DNA of 64,000 nt, taken from positions 496,001 through 560,000 of the forward strand of contig BSYQ01000012.1 of the NCBI GenBank assembly GCA_030272585.1, in the 5' to 3' direction. The position numbers were made by a program, and so were the translations under genes. This stretch comes from Bryopsis sp. KO-2023 (lineage: Eukaryota; Chlorophyta; Ulvophyceae; Bryopsidales; Bryopsidaceae). Within the stretch, counting starts at the first letter, position 1; each line of letters begins with the position of its first letter. The notes below the pieces were generated by a model. It ran no database searches, was not told where the DNA came from, and saw only the letters and a list, made by a program, of their open reading frames with translations. Shown here in pieces: positions 52,401-61,404 of the stretch.

Positions 52401-54900
52401 AGTTGAACGGCTGAATCCCTTATTGATGGGACCTGGCGCTATTTTGTTCGTTGTAACCGCTTATGTAAAACTTACCTCCATTAGCAAAGACCAGCCTAAT
52501 TCACCATTCTCTCCAACCACATTTCGCCCTGTAGTCGCTTTTCTCTCTTGTATTTTTTTGCTTTCCTGTAGGTATTCGTCGTGGTTTCGCATCTCAGGTG
52601 CATCGCACTCGATTTCCAGCTTCGAGATCCACGATAGCTTGGTTCTCAAAGTGAGATGGTCACCATCTTTAGAAAGGTATCCTTGGCAGCCACCATACGT
52701 GGTTTTTTGCAACACATTTGATCGTGCACCTTTATGTTTGCAAAAATAGCAAGCATTGATTCCTGGACTTTGCTGCAATTTGTATAATTTGGGAAGACCC
52801 CTGTAGTCTCCAGTCACTTTGAGTATAGTTGCCTTTAGATCAAAGTCCTCGTCAAGGTGGTTGTCATGCACACCGATCCCAACGTGTGACAAAAACTTCA
52901 CCTCATCAACAAGTGGACCCAAACATGCGTTCAAGTCCTTGCACGAAGCGGTGGAATAGACACAATGAAGAGTAGACCTGGTAATACGAAAGGTCTCGTA
53001 TTAGAACGTGAACCCCTAGGCCAGTGAGTTGGCTTAATGCAGTGGATAGTGTATCGAGTCGGGGAGGTCATGGGTTCGAGTTTTACTTTGGGCGAGAGCG
53101 TAGTTTGGGTGAGTGGGAGTGGGGTGGAGCTGACTAGGCTGAGGTGGAAGGGTGTCTTTGTTGTCTATTGTTTTTCGCCTGTATCACCTGCTTTCGATCT
53201 CATCCACGGTGGCAAGTTCAGTATGCTGATCGCCAAAGGCCACAAGCTCGGTGCATTTGGACTGTTGTGAATGACGAAGCCATCCGTTGATAATTGCAAG
53301 CGAAGATGTCTCGAATCTTAAGAATAAAAAGCATATATTTAATCATATACCGTTCAGGCGGATTGGTTCGTTGGATTGATATAATCCTTGAGATCGAAGA
53401 GTTAGGGGTTCGAACCTTAGGAGGTGGCTATGGCTTTTTTTTACGTCTTTTCGTGTTGTCACTCACCGTTACCCAAAAAAGCGTCACACCTTTTCCATGT
53501 TGAATATCCAAAAGCTTGCAACAAAACCACCTGTCTCGTCAGTGTGGGTGGGTGGGTTGTCTTTTTTTTTTTTTTGGTTGGTTTCTTGTTTGTTTTCTTA
53601 CAGGTCTGTATAGTTTTCAGTTGAGTTTTAGTTGGGTTTTCAGTTGCGTTTCCTTGACAGACAGAGGTGTTGCAACACTGCCTCCAATATCAGAAAAAAA
53701 GAGAGAAGCTCCTGAATGGACGAGTGTAAAGAATGTTGGTCTGCCATGGGAGCTCAGCCTTGCTGAAACCCACCAAAATCTGGTGGCAAATGACTTGAGA
53801 AGCCGTACAGCGTTGCAAGCCGCTGCACAGATGCGAACTGAACTGGATATCACGGATGCCACTTTGTTGAGTGACGAAAAGTATGGCTTCAATCACTTTG
53901 GATTGCATCATGGTGAGGAAGTGCCACACTAGCATTTTCCCTTGTGGCTGAACTGCACTGATATTGTTTTCCAGGTTGCAGAAGACGAGGGAGTAGTTGG
54001 CTGAGATGGGCTTCCGCACCGTGGATTAAATGGTGGGGGTGAGCAGACATGTTGGAAATTGACCCCATGGTCATCCATAACAATGAGAAATTGGAAGGCA
54101 CCGATTTGGACAAGATTCTGATGCATTTGGCTGACATTCGTTGGGTTCAGGTTTTTCTTTTTTTTCAAAACTTGTATCTATAGAATAAAGAGTGATTTGT
54201 TCTTTCCAGGGGTTTTCTTTGCAGGCCTGCTGAAGATCCCAATCCTGAGCACTAGCATGCGTGCCATCATTCTTCCACATTTGGGCGTACAGTTTCGATT
54301 CTGAGTGTGACATGGAGCCCCCGATTGCATAGTATGCAATGCATACTTCCCAATGACTGGTGGACAGCTGGTCTTTCCCCACTTTCAAGGGCCTGCACGG
54401 GGTGATATTATTTTGGTGATGATTTGATATAAAATTGGGGAAAATACAAAAGTTGGAGATGTTGCTTGTGTTTCAGAGAGGAATCCAGACTTTTTGGCAG
54501 ATGCTGAGAAATTTATTTTTCAGATTGAGGCGATCAACAAACAAACAAACAAACAACATTTACATTGGCGATCAACACCACAGCATTTCGAAGAGCCAGT
54601 TCATCGACAACGCAGTGATTCATGGGGGTGCCCTCAGTCTGACAGAGAAGCCATGGTGGTCTCACTGGAGCCAGAAACGGTGGAGGGAATTCTGAGAGGA
54701 AAGAAAGGGGGGGGGGCATGCAATAATGCTCTGGAGCGCTTTGGGGAAAGTCACTGACGATCCGTTGCACCCTGGTGAGGCTTTTGAGGGCCCTGTGGAG
54801 TGCTGGGCTGAGCACATTGTCGATCCTGCAGCGGACGATGGATTTGTCTATGCCACCAAGTTTTTCTCAAGTTTTCCGATCTGAAGAAATAATTTTTCTC
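49466..54900 (+). CDS. Unidentified multi-exon host gene interrupted by a CACTA element
   Basis: Exons that join in phase: 49466-49616 (YRVVLSRALHLPHYKEKALR), 53661-53912 (RGVATLPPISEKKREAPEWT, then LSLAETHQNLVANDL), 54047-54150 (DMLEIDPMVIHNNEKLEGTD) and, from 54477, RGIQTFWQMLRNLFFRLRR. The 4,044-base intron 49617-53660 holds the CACTA transposon and two tRNA-like elements. In the fourth exon a 28-bp mini-retroposon (54539-54566) plus its duplication shifts the frame; a G10 run near 54707 may add a further shift before a coding-like stretch, DDPLHPGEAFEGPVECWAEH, ending TGA at about 54882. I do not recognise the family, and the 5' end is unresolved. Probably a gene damaged at its 3' end. 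Confidence 0.5.
49698..50065. repeat. TTTTCCCCTATTTT subterminal repeat array of the CACTA element
   Basis: About ten copies of TTTTCCCCTATTTT or close variants, interspersed with CCCTTTCAAGAAAAGGG hairpins, directly inside the CACTA terminus. In characterised CACTA elements such arrays bind the accessory transposase protein. Confidence 0.88.
50205..51689 (-). CDS. CACTA transposase, C-terminal part (DUF4218-like)
   Basis: A 494-aa open frame. SYLKSHDWHVFCSELGLWLL corresponds to the conserved K-[ST]-H-D-x-H motif of TNP2-type transposases. FQDMKFHQVVHIAEELPVYP, SMWGFERMNRWLF and the RNQSAPQASLAHNYQ stretch match the pattern of the DUF4218 region that follows it. The C-terminal 250 residues match the usual long tail only in general character. 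It is the last exon of the transposase and ends shortly before the subterminal array. No internal stop is present. Confidence 0.75.
   Translation of the reverse strand: MPKDGIASLQDRLQKLATGSYLRGEILGGANWHFAGEPSTQSYLKSHDWHVFCSELGLWLLDGILPRPFSLVMLFLMQSLNNLLIKFVPSSEVADKIKIHLREALAFFELVYPLAFQDMKFHQVVHIAEELPVYPNSMWGFERMNRWLFKKIRNQSAPQASLAHNYQLFHSLLLWKLKQGDGTQLTSHLLERLNLDTVDEGTFPTQWNTDLYGTGTFFLEDKSRRNKEVQIVDEGIIWGLHSFYLQQLVIDAEGKPESVDGNGTNKYRQLWERYLLYVGQDRESDINPEDRMALLRGWSVWQQSYLPEANERERLLCGGPNPWAVHFKRANVAGLVLRAKDIEENYKSCNSYFRVGYMDGQNPTYDIGRALGFFMNCMPGSALAPNDAEYGASFVHTRWLLKLNPPNDRLVESGLDLITTKIVPTESNMGFQTPVWSIGHIDPMPVCLIPLDAKHTSPDLKVGSLRVRRDECRAIFQAKRLPFYGVQKVDIDML
51935..52159 (-). CDS. CACTA transposase, middle exon
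   Basis: EEQNYDVMHTVANIVKMLFQ matches the D-x-MH-x-x-x-N catalytic-region motif of Transposase_21 proteins and falls between the N-terminal and C-terminal exons as expected. Exact splice borders are uncertain. Confidence 0.6.
   Translation of the reverse strand: MEEQNYDVMHTVANIVKMLFQILCNNHRYLDKRTLDFEHECNLPKRRLDRSCHTRHSPTPKEDLQSKAKRSQRP
52461..52934 (-). CDS. CACTA transposase, N-terminal exon (partial)
   Basis: ILKVTGDYRGLPKLYKLQQS followed by GINACYFCKHKG matches the Transposase_21 block with DxP(A)xxx and a C-x2-C. The usual preceding residues are missing, which supports a truncated right side. The end of the open stretch (GENGELGWSLLMEV) is probably followed by an intron leading to the exon at 52159. 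Confidence 0.65.
   Translation of the reverse strand: MNACLGPLVDEVKFLSHVGIGVHDNHLDEDFDLKATILKVTGDYRGLPKLYKLQQSPGINACYFCKHKGARSNVLQKTTYGGCQGYLSKDGDHLTLRTKLSWISKLEIECDAPEMRNHDEYLQESKKIQERKATTGRNVVGENGELGWSLLMEVSFT
53028..53110 (+). repeat. tRNA-derived SINE head, tRNA-Arg-like
   Basis: TTGGCTTAATGCAGTGGATAG (A box region) and CATGGGTTCGAG (B box) lie at tRNA spacing on the plus strand. No matching T-stem or 3' half, so not a functional tRNA. Confidence 0.5.
53352..53432 (+). repeat. Second tRNA-like SINE head
   Basis: GGATTGGTTCGTTGGATTG (A box-like) and AGGGGTTCGAACCTTAGG (B box) about 45 bases apart. Confidence 0.5.
54539..54566 (-). mobile_element. Mini-retroposon copy 4, 28 bp, minus orientation, inside a likely exon
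   Basis: (CAAA)n followed by CAACATTTACATT, the reverse complement of AATGTAAATGTTG plus tail, flanked by a 10-bp duplication GGCGATCAAC (54529-54538 and 54567-54576). With its duplication it adds 38 bases, which shifts the reading frame of the exon starting at 54477. Confidence 0.8.
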
Positions 54901-55304
54901 ATATGGCTGCTGGTGATGAACTGATTGCTGGTGCATTTGCGAATTTTCCAAGGTTTTGGAATTTTTTTTTCCTGACCGATCAAGACGATTTTTGATTCTG
55001 GGATCTGTGGGGGGGCAGAGTGGGGTTGTAAATACAGTTGTGTTTTGTTTTTTTGGGAACAGACATTTTCTTGGGAATGTAATTTTCCTGTTGCCCCAAG
55101 ACTGGGTTGAGTCCACCATCCCGCCAGATCGGTGAACGCTCCTATGCCAGCCCGACTGCGACGAGGCGTTCGCAGCGTTTTGAACAGCAACTTTCTTCGC
55201 TTCAAGTGTGTTTTCTATCTCCCAAGCACCTGTATCAGTTTATCGCAAAATAAAATAGGCTTTCGCTTTACAAACCACAGTACTCCTCTGATATAGAATA
55301 GAGA

Positions 55305-55375
55305 ACAAACTCACCTTGTTTTAATACACAGCAGCCACCTAGAATGCACCGAATAGAGAACAAACTCACTCCGAT
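55305..55375 (+). repeat. CAGCAGCCACCT repeat unit, copy 1
   Basis: ACACAGCAGCCACCTAGAAT and CGAATAGAGAACAAACTCAC recur in tandem at 56025-56155, at a spacing of about 60 bases. Confidence 0.8.
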
Positions 55376-55489
55376 AACATTAAGTGGGGAGTTCCGTTCG
55401 TGTGTCCTTTGCAAAATGTACAAATGTTAGAAACGAAAACAAAACCTCTGTGCGACGCGCGCGCAAATGGCATGCTAGCGTGTACTACA

Positions 55490-55630
55490 GTTGGAGCAAA
55501 GGATCGATCCAGGGACGTTTCGAGCTCCATCTACCAGATATGAGAGCCGTCTAACTCGACCAACTCACCCGCTAACCGCTCAGAAGTGCGAGTCTGCCAT
55601 CAAGTACCGAATCTGGCGGCTGCTGCAACT
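55490..55630 (-). repeat. tRNA-derived SINE, copy A (Leu/Ser-like)
   Basis: On the minus strand GAGTTGGTCGAGTTAGACGG (A box) is followed by a long variable-arm-like segment and GGATCGATCC (B box). About 130 bases are shared with copy B, including the flank CAAGTACCGAATCTGGC. Confidence 0.65.
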
Positions 55631-56024
55631 GCGCTCCAAGACCACCGCAGCCAACCAAGCGAAGGCGGCCAGTCCATGCTCCCCGCTCACACGAAGTGCC
55701 CTTCAAAAGGCTCTGAAAGATAAGGGAGGGCCCAAGGTGCTTGCGACGCTTTTGGAAAAACGGCCACACAAGTCGCACTTCTTGGACTTGCGTCAGTGGA
55801 TGGCGGACGTTTGGAGCACAGAAGGAGGAGCACGTCGCAGCACTCCAGGAAATAACCCCTCGAAGTCAAGGTCGCAGTATGTTCGCTAGGGTTCACATGC
55901 ATTTCCGCCAGGGTTCGAATGCATAATCGTTTCTTAGTTGGGTGGTGTTGTTGGCACATACGACGGGTGCGATTTCTAGTGCGTTTTCGTTTTGAAAGTT
56001 TTCAGTTCCTTTCTGAGCCCCTCT

Positions 56025-56155
56025 GATGCACAGCAGCCACCTTGAATACCCCGAACAGAGAACTAACTCACCCTGTCCTAAGATACAGCAGCCACCTTGA
56101 ATGTCTCGAATAGAGAACAAACACACCCTGTTCTGAAACGCAGCAGCCACCTGTG
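56025..56155 (+). repeat. Tandem CAGCAGCCACCT repeats, about 60-bp period
   Basis: Three units of CAGCAGCCACCTTGAAT with CCCGAACAGAGAAC-like spacers; related to 55305-55375. They flank the two SINE copies. Confidence 0.85.
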
Positions 56156-56164
56156 CTGGAAAAG

Positions 56165-56315
56165 GTTGTGTGAGCCAGTTCAAGCGAAGGATCGAACCGC
56201 TAATCCCTCGAACTCGAGCTACCTGATGTGGCAGCTGTCCAACTCGACCAACCAACCTGATGACCGCTCAAGAGGGCGAATCGGCCATGAAGTACCGGAA
56301 TCTGGCAGCTACTGA
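56165..56315 (-). repeat. tRNA-derived SINE, copy B
   Basis: Minus strand TTGGTCGAGTTGGACAGC (A box), AGCTGCC/GGTAGCT stem and GCGGTTCGATCC (B box). Better preserved than copy A at 55490-55630. Confidence 0.7.
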
Positions 56316-56689
56316 ATCACGCCCATCCAATGACGCTTGTGTCCCTGTGTCGACGACATACCGACATTTCTGCATGCATGTGTTACTGGCGCATTTGTTG
56401 ACTTGACGACGAGTGCGTCAATCTCTTTGTGCGTCTTTGTGTTTGCCTCAGAGTGCGTTCGGTCAGAGTGTGTTTGGAGAGCGACAGAGTGCGAGTCAGG
56501 GAGTCCCATGGAGGGTGTCAGCAGGCTGCAATTTTGCCTGTCTTGGCAACGGGACGTCTTGAAGGTGGTTATATATGTCTGTCTGTGTGTGTGTGTGTGT
56601 AGATGTATGCCTGCAGTGTTCAACAAGATCACAACTTGTAAAAGTTGTTGTGTGGTTGAATATTGGGAATTTTTTATAATTTTTTTGTT

Positions 56690-56975
56690 AGTGTGATTGA
56701 AAAACAACATATCTCCAGAAATCGTTTTACACTTTTCTTCTAGTGTGGTTGAAAAACAACACACATCCAGGAATTTTTACACATGTTTTTTGGTGTGCTT
56801 CAAAAACAAATATCCAGATTTGTAGTGTGGCTGAAAAACAACACATATCCAAGAATTTTTCCTTATTTACTTTAGTGTCCTTCAAAAACAATATATCTCC
56901 AGATTTTTGTAGTGTGGCTGAAGAACAACACACGTCAAGGAATTTTTCCTTTTATTTATTTTAGGGCCCTTCAAA
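56690..56975 (+). repeat. Degenerate tandem repeat, about 60-bp period, five units
   Basis: TAGTGTGGCTGAAAAACAAC, then a short CATATCCA(G/A)GAATTTTT segment, repeated with T-rich spacers. It lies directly upstream of the gene at 57138. Confidence 0.85.
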
Positions 56976-58466
56976 ACAATAAAAACACTAACAATAATCA
57001 AAATGTATCCAGCCCTCGGGAAGAACTCCCCATCGAGATCAACAGAAAAACCACCGGGGAGTCCCCGTTCCTTATATTTTGTGTGTGTGTGTGTATGTGA
57101 AAAGGAAAAACAAGAAGAATTACAGTACAACCAGAAAATGGAGCGGGTGTTCCAACAAGACTTGAGCAATTTTCTCGAGTCACTTCTCACCTCGCTGGCG
57201 CGATTCAAGGCGGCTTTCCCGGCAGATGCACCAAGATTGCGGATCGTGGAAAAACATTTGCGAAACCAAAGCCGAACCGTAAGAAATTTAATAAGACATA
57301 TTCTTCTCTCTCTTTTCAAAGATATATATATTTCTTTCTGGGATTTTTTTTATTGAATCTGTCCGGTAACATAACATAGGTGTCCTTTTTTTCACAGAGA
57401 AAATGTGAGAAGGAGGAATCCTACAAGGCAATCATCGCGGCATTTCAGCTCGTCAAAAGCCTCGTGAACGGCTACGAGGCAGGTTGCTTGCCGGCGATTG
57501 TTGAGGTGAGCACCCAAGTTTGTGGAGATTGTTGTTTTTGGCTCAACCAGAAAATATGTATATAAGTTAATTGGATTCAATTTGGATGGAAGTATTTCAG
57601 AAATTTTGAGGGGTCGTGAATATTAATTCAAGGCCGAAATATGTTGGTGGTTATTTTTCAGGAAAAAATCAACCTACTATATTGTATTAAGATACATAAT
57701 CAGCGCAATGATTTTTTTTCTTCCGTAATTAATCTTGCAGAGCACAGTACTGGTTTTTTTTTTTTGAGCTGAAGTTTTAGATTCAACAACAAAGGAATAG
57801 AGTTTAGAGTTTTTGTGTGTGTAGTGTGGGGAAAGTGAAAAATGGAGGTTGGAACTGGGTTGTCACATGTCCCTCTTGGCTGCATGATGGAATCCCAGTT
57901 TTTTGGGGTTTGGATCTATCAAAATTGCAGTGCTTTTTTTTGTCCACTCAAGTGATGATGACATGACTGTGTGTTGGTTTTCTAAAACAGATGCGCTTTT
58001 CACTGCTCGAGGCTCGAGTGGATGAAATCGACGGAAAGCTTACAAGCAGAATTGAAGAGCTCGAAGAGGTATGTATCGTGTTCTTATGTGGGGGCTTTAG
58101 AGCCTCTCCAAGCAATTGTACAGGAAGACTAACATATTATATTAGTCATCCAACTGATTTATCATTGTGAAGGGGGTGAGGGTAAACAGTCTTTGATCAC
58201 CTCCATTCAAAAATCAACAATTACGAATAAATCAGATGTAAACAAATCCAATCTGCTAACATCATACCGATTTATGAAATCTAGGATCTATACTTGTTTA
58301 TCGAGGGTTCAGACGAGGAGGAGAAGGAAAATCAACAGGCGGACGTGGAAATTGGGGAGATCACAACTGGTGGTGAAGTTGATGGTACCGGAACCCAAGC
58401 AACAAGAATGGAGCCTCAGGAGTTTGAAGAGCAAGCTGATCAAGCTACATCCCACCAGCCCAAACC

Positions 58467-58646
58467 TGATATGAACCTCTGACTCACCAGTCCGTCCAGA
58501 AGATACAGCTGGACGGGGACGGTTCGAGATGTGAGATCTCGTACCGTCCCAGAGGCCATATAACGCGGACTAGCGTTCCCCACCACAGTTCTTTCCTTTC
58601 GTAGTAAACTCTCGTCTTCGGTCTGTGACCTCATCCGTTCATATCA
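58467..58646. mobile_element. Solo LTR, 180 bp, inside a coding exon
   Basis: Starts TGATATGAAC and ends with its reverse complement GTTCATATCA (10-bp inverted ends, TG...CA), flanked by 5-bp duplications AAACC (58462-58466 and 58647-58651). The uninterrupted sequence exists in the tandem copy at about 58790 (CCCAAACCTGATGCC), which proves the insertion. CATATAACG inside may be a TATA element. Confidence 0.9.
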
Positions 58647-59686
58647 AAACCTGATGCCAAATGTGATGGAGCTGAGCTGGAAATTGGGGAGATCACAACT
58701 GGTGGTGAAGTTGATGGTACCGGAACCCAAGCAACAAAAATGGAGCCTCACGAGTTTGAAGAGCAAGCTGATCAAGCTACATCCCACCAGCCCAAACCTG
58801 ATGCCAAATGTGATGGAGCTGATCTACTTGTTTCAGAGGAGGATTTGCTGGATGAGGGACTTGATTTCGAGCCTTCATATCCACCTGCACTTGAGATGAA
58901 TGAGCTCGCCGACGAAGCACCTGAAACTGAGGCGGTGGAAGAGCTGGCTCTGGAACCAGATGTTGAACAGGAGGAGCTGCTCAATATCAATGAAGAAATT
59001 GAAATGGTGCCTGGACCTGTTTCAGATGAGGATTTGCTGGATGAGGGACTTGATTTCGAGCCTTCATATCCACCTGCATTTGAGATGAATGAGCTGGTCG
59101 ACGAAGCACCTGAAACTGAGGCGGTGGAAGGGCTGGCCCTGGAGCCAGATGTTGAACAGGAGGAGCTCAAAATCAATGAAAAAATTGAAATGGTGCCTGG
59201 ACCAGTTTCAGAGGATTTGCTGGATGAGGGGCTTGAATTCGAGCTTTCACCTCCACCTGCATCTGAGATCAATGAGCTGGCCGACGAAGAAGGGGAAATC
59301 CAAGTCATTGAAAAAATGGACACCATAACTCCACCAAAGGATGAGGAAGACTTGGACGACAGGCCAGATGTTGTTTCGGATATCGTTCCGGGACTGATGT
59401 CTGATTTGGTTGTGGAACTCAGCGAGGCACCCGTACCAGAGCCTGAAGATTCCATTGATGAGACACTTGTGGAGGAGGCGCCTGCCCCAGAAATAAATGA
59501 TGATTCAGGATTAGGTGGGCGACTTTTTTGATGGTGGCTATATGTTGGGGAAATCGAAACCCACCTTGTTTTCAATTGAGACATGTAGTGGGGTGTGAAT
59601 GTTGCGTGAAGAATATGTATCTTCATGCATGCATGCACTGGATGGATGCAGTTGCTGATTTGATGATCGGGCACAGGTGCTGAGGA

Positions 59687-60202
59687 TGATACACGATACG
59701 GGACGTTGGTGGATCGGCCCGCCCCCTTTGCGGGCTCTTCTCGCTTTATCCCGTATCATCTCGTCCCCCTTCGGGCCTGTGGTCGTCCTTGACCACCTTC
59801 CCCTTGTGCCCGTTACTCCATTCTCCTTGACCCCTCTGCGATTACCGGGTTACCGTTCTCTCGCGGGTCTATTCGGGGGTTCTCCAGGATCTTTCTTGTG
59901 ATCCTCGGATCCTTCGTTCTTATCCCTTTGATCCGTCCAGTCTCTTGAGCTCTATGGTCTTTTGCCTTGCTCTACGGCGGCAATCACAGCCCCTCCCCCT
60001 CCTTCGCAGTGATCCTCATGCTCTTTCACCTCTCGTCACTACCACTCTCGGGTCAAGAGGCGCCAACTCACTCTCAACTTCCACGGCCTCGCTAGGACTC
60101 GAACTCGTGACCTTCGGATCGCAAGTTCGGTTCCGAAACCAAATGATACACGATACGGGACGTTGGTGGACCGGCCCGCCCCTTTTGCTTTATCCCGTAT
60201 CA
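59687..60202 (-). mobile_element. TRIM (miniature LTR retrotransposon), 516 bp
   Basis: Two direct terminal repeats starting TGATACACGATACGGGACG and ending CCCGTATCA: 59687-59758 (72 bp) and 60144-60202 (59 bp, lacking a 13-bp block). Perfect 5-bp duplications GAGGA flank it (59682-59686 and 60203-60207). On the minus strand TTTGGTTTCGGAACC follows the first LTR (primer-site position) and GAAGGGGGACGAGA precedes the second (polypurine tract), so the element is in minus orientation. The 385-bp interior has no ORF but carries a tRNA-like GAGTTCGAGTCC box. Confidence 0.92.
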
Positions 60203-60204
60203 GA
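60190..60204 (+). promoter_or_regulatory. Splice acceptor formed by the TRIM end
   Basis: TTTATCCCGTATCAG/A: the terminal CA of the TRIM plus the first G of the target duplication form CAG after a pyrimidine-rich LTR tract. Joining 59514 to 60204 keeps the frame. The original acceptor at 59675-59676 is still present. Confidence 0.6.
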
Positions 60205-61404
60205 GGAAGCTTCAGAACCAGAACCCGAGGTCGAAGGTGTGGTCTTCGTCCGGCAATTTGCCGTTTCGGATTTTAACAACGTGAAAGAAAGTGGAACAGC
60301 GAAGGCTTGCAATAGCAATGACCTCCTTCGGGCAGAGTTGACTAAGGTCATCAAAGAAAGGAAGGTCAGTAAAAAAAGTATAGCAAAAAAAAATCAGGTT
60401 CCCGGTCAAATACAATACAAGCGCTCAATCTATAAGTAAAACAATTCATGTTTTTGAATCCATATTTCCCGCTGATCCCTGTGATCTGATGTTGTTTCTA
60501 CGTGAAAATGTGTGTGTGTGTGTGTGTGTTCCTAGGATGCCGAGAGAGAGTGTGTTACCGTTCAAGCAAAAATGAAGGCATTTTCAAACGAAATCCAGAA
60601 AGCAGCCGGGGCCGTTTAAAACATGATGAAAGGGATCGAAAATCGAAACAAAGATGTTGACATGGCGATCAGCTGCTTAGAGTCGGTGGAGGTATGTTAT
60701 GTTTTGGTTTTGGTTTCTTCTCGTTTTTAAAAAGAGAAAATTCTGGGGGGAAAACAGGTGGCTCTATTTTCAGTATAGATCACGACTTGCCCTCTTGACT
60801 TCAAAAAAAACAGATTGATTTGAATACATGACCCCGGAAAGAAAATTTCCCGAGAGGAAAATTTGATGCCTCTTTTTTAGTATAGATCAAAGCTTGACCT
60901 CCGGGGTCATATATTCAAATCAGAGAGGGGAATCAGGGGTGTGTTTTTTTGCGCCAAAGCTTGGTTGCCCTTTAGATCAGAAAGGAGGAAAGTTATTTTT
61001 AGGAATCAGAAGTAATGTTGATTTTCTTCAAAGCCCTTGGTTTTCAACGTGTGTGTGTGTGTGTGTGTGCGTGTGCGTGTGTGTTTTTGTTGTGTAAATT
61101 AGACGCACTTCGAAATTGAGACCGCAATGTTTGGAATGGAAGCGGGATTTGACCACATGATCAGCATGCTGATCCAGGTAAGAAGTCTCCTTTATTCACT
61201 CTTGAATCTATAAATTCTTTTCAACTTGTCGTTTTCTTTTTTTCTTGTGATTTTTCGCTCCTTTTTTCCTCTCCTAAAAAATAACTAAAAAATCTCCAGA
61301 AATTTGAACATAAGATGAACGATTCTTGTGAATAAAACCATATTACATTTTTTACTAAGAATAAATTAATGATATTCAGGTCGAAGAAGATTCCGACTAA
61401 ATTT

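Larger units (their letters stand above)
49680..52990 (-). mobile_element. CACTA/EnSpm DNA transposon, one end visible, within a host intron
   Basis: The left end begins CACTAGTCTCAAAACGG at 49680, the defining CACTA terminus, preceded by ATC as the possible 3-bp duplication. Next comes a dense subterminal repeat array (49698-50065), typical of this superfamily, and then a transposase on the minus strand. No matching TAGTG terminus is recognised near 52990, and the transposase seems to lack its N-terminus, so the right end may be truncated. Confidence 0.8.
57138..61400 (+). pseudogene. Coiled-coil/acidic-repeat protein gene hit by two retroelements and a stop codon
   Basis: Exons: 57138-57278 (ATG, MERVFQQDLSNFLESLLTSL), 57398-57505, 57991-58068, 58285-59514 (with an insertion), 60204-60364, 60536-60691, 61103-61177, 61380-61400 (TAA). 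Phases agree throughout. The N-terminus is helical; exon 4 encodes a duplicated block (GEITTGGEVDG...HQPKPDAKCDG) and three acidic repeats of about 60 aa (DLLDEGLDFEPSYPPA...). The C-terminus is helical again. Damage: a 180-bp solo LTR in exon 4 brings a stop (58480-58482), a TRIM sits ten bases into exon 5, and TAA at 60617-60619 interrupts exon 6. Without these the frame is open for about 600 aa. Function unknown; possibly a cytoskeletal or scaffold protein. Alternative splicing around the damage is possible. Confidence 0.65.

Noticed and set aside
57003-57137. Upstream extension of the acidic-repeat gene to an earlier start
   Set aside because: The extra N-terminus is encoded by a GT microsatellite (VCVCVCV); the ATG at 57138 is more plausible.
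58772-59674. 300-aa Ser-rich minus-strand ORF
   Set aside because: Antisense of the acidic repeats in the host exon, whose GAA/GAG/GAT codons give Ser/Ser-rich antisense.
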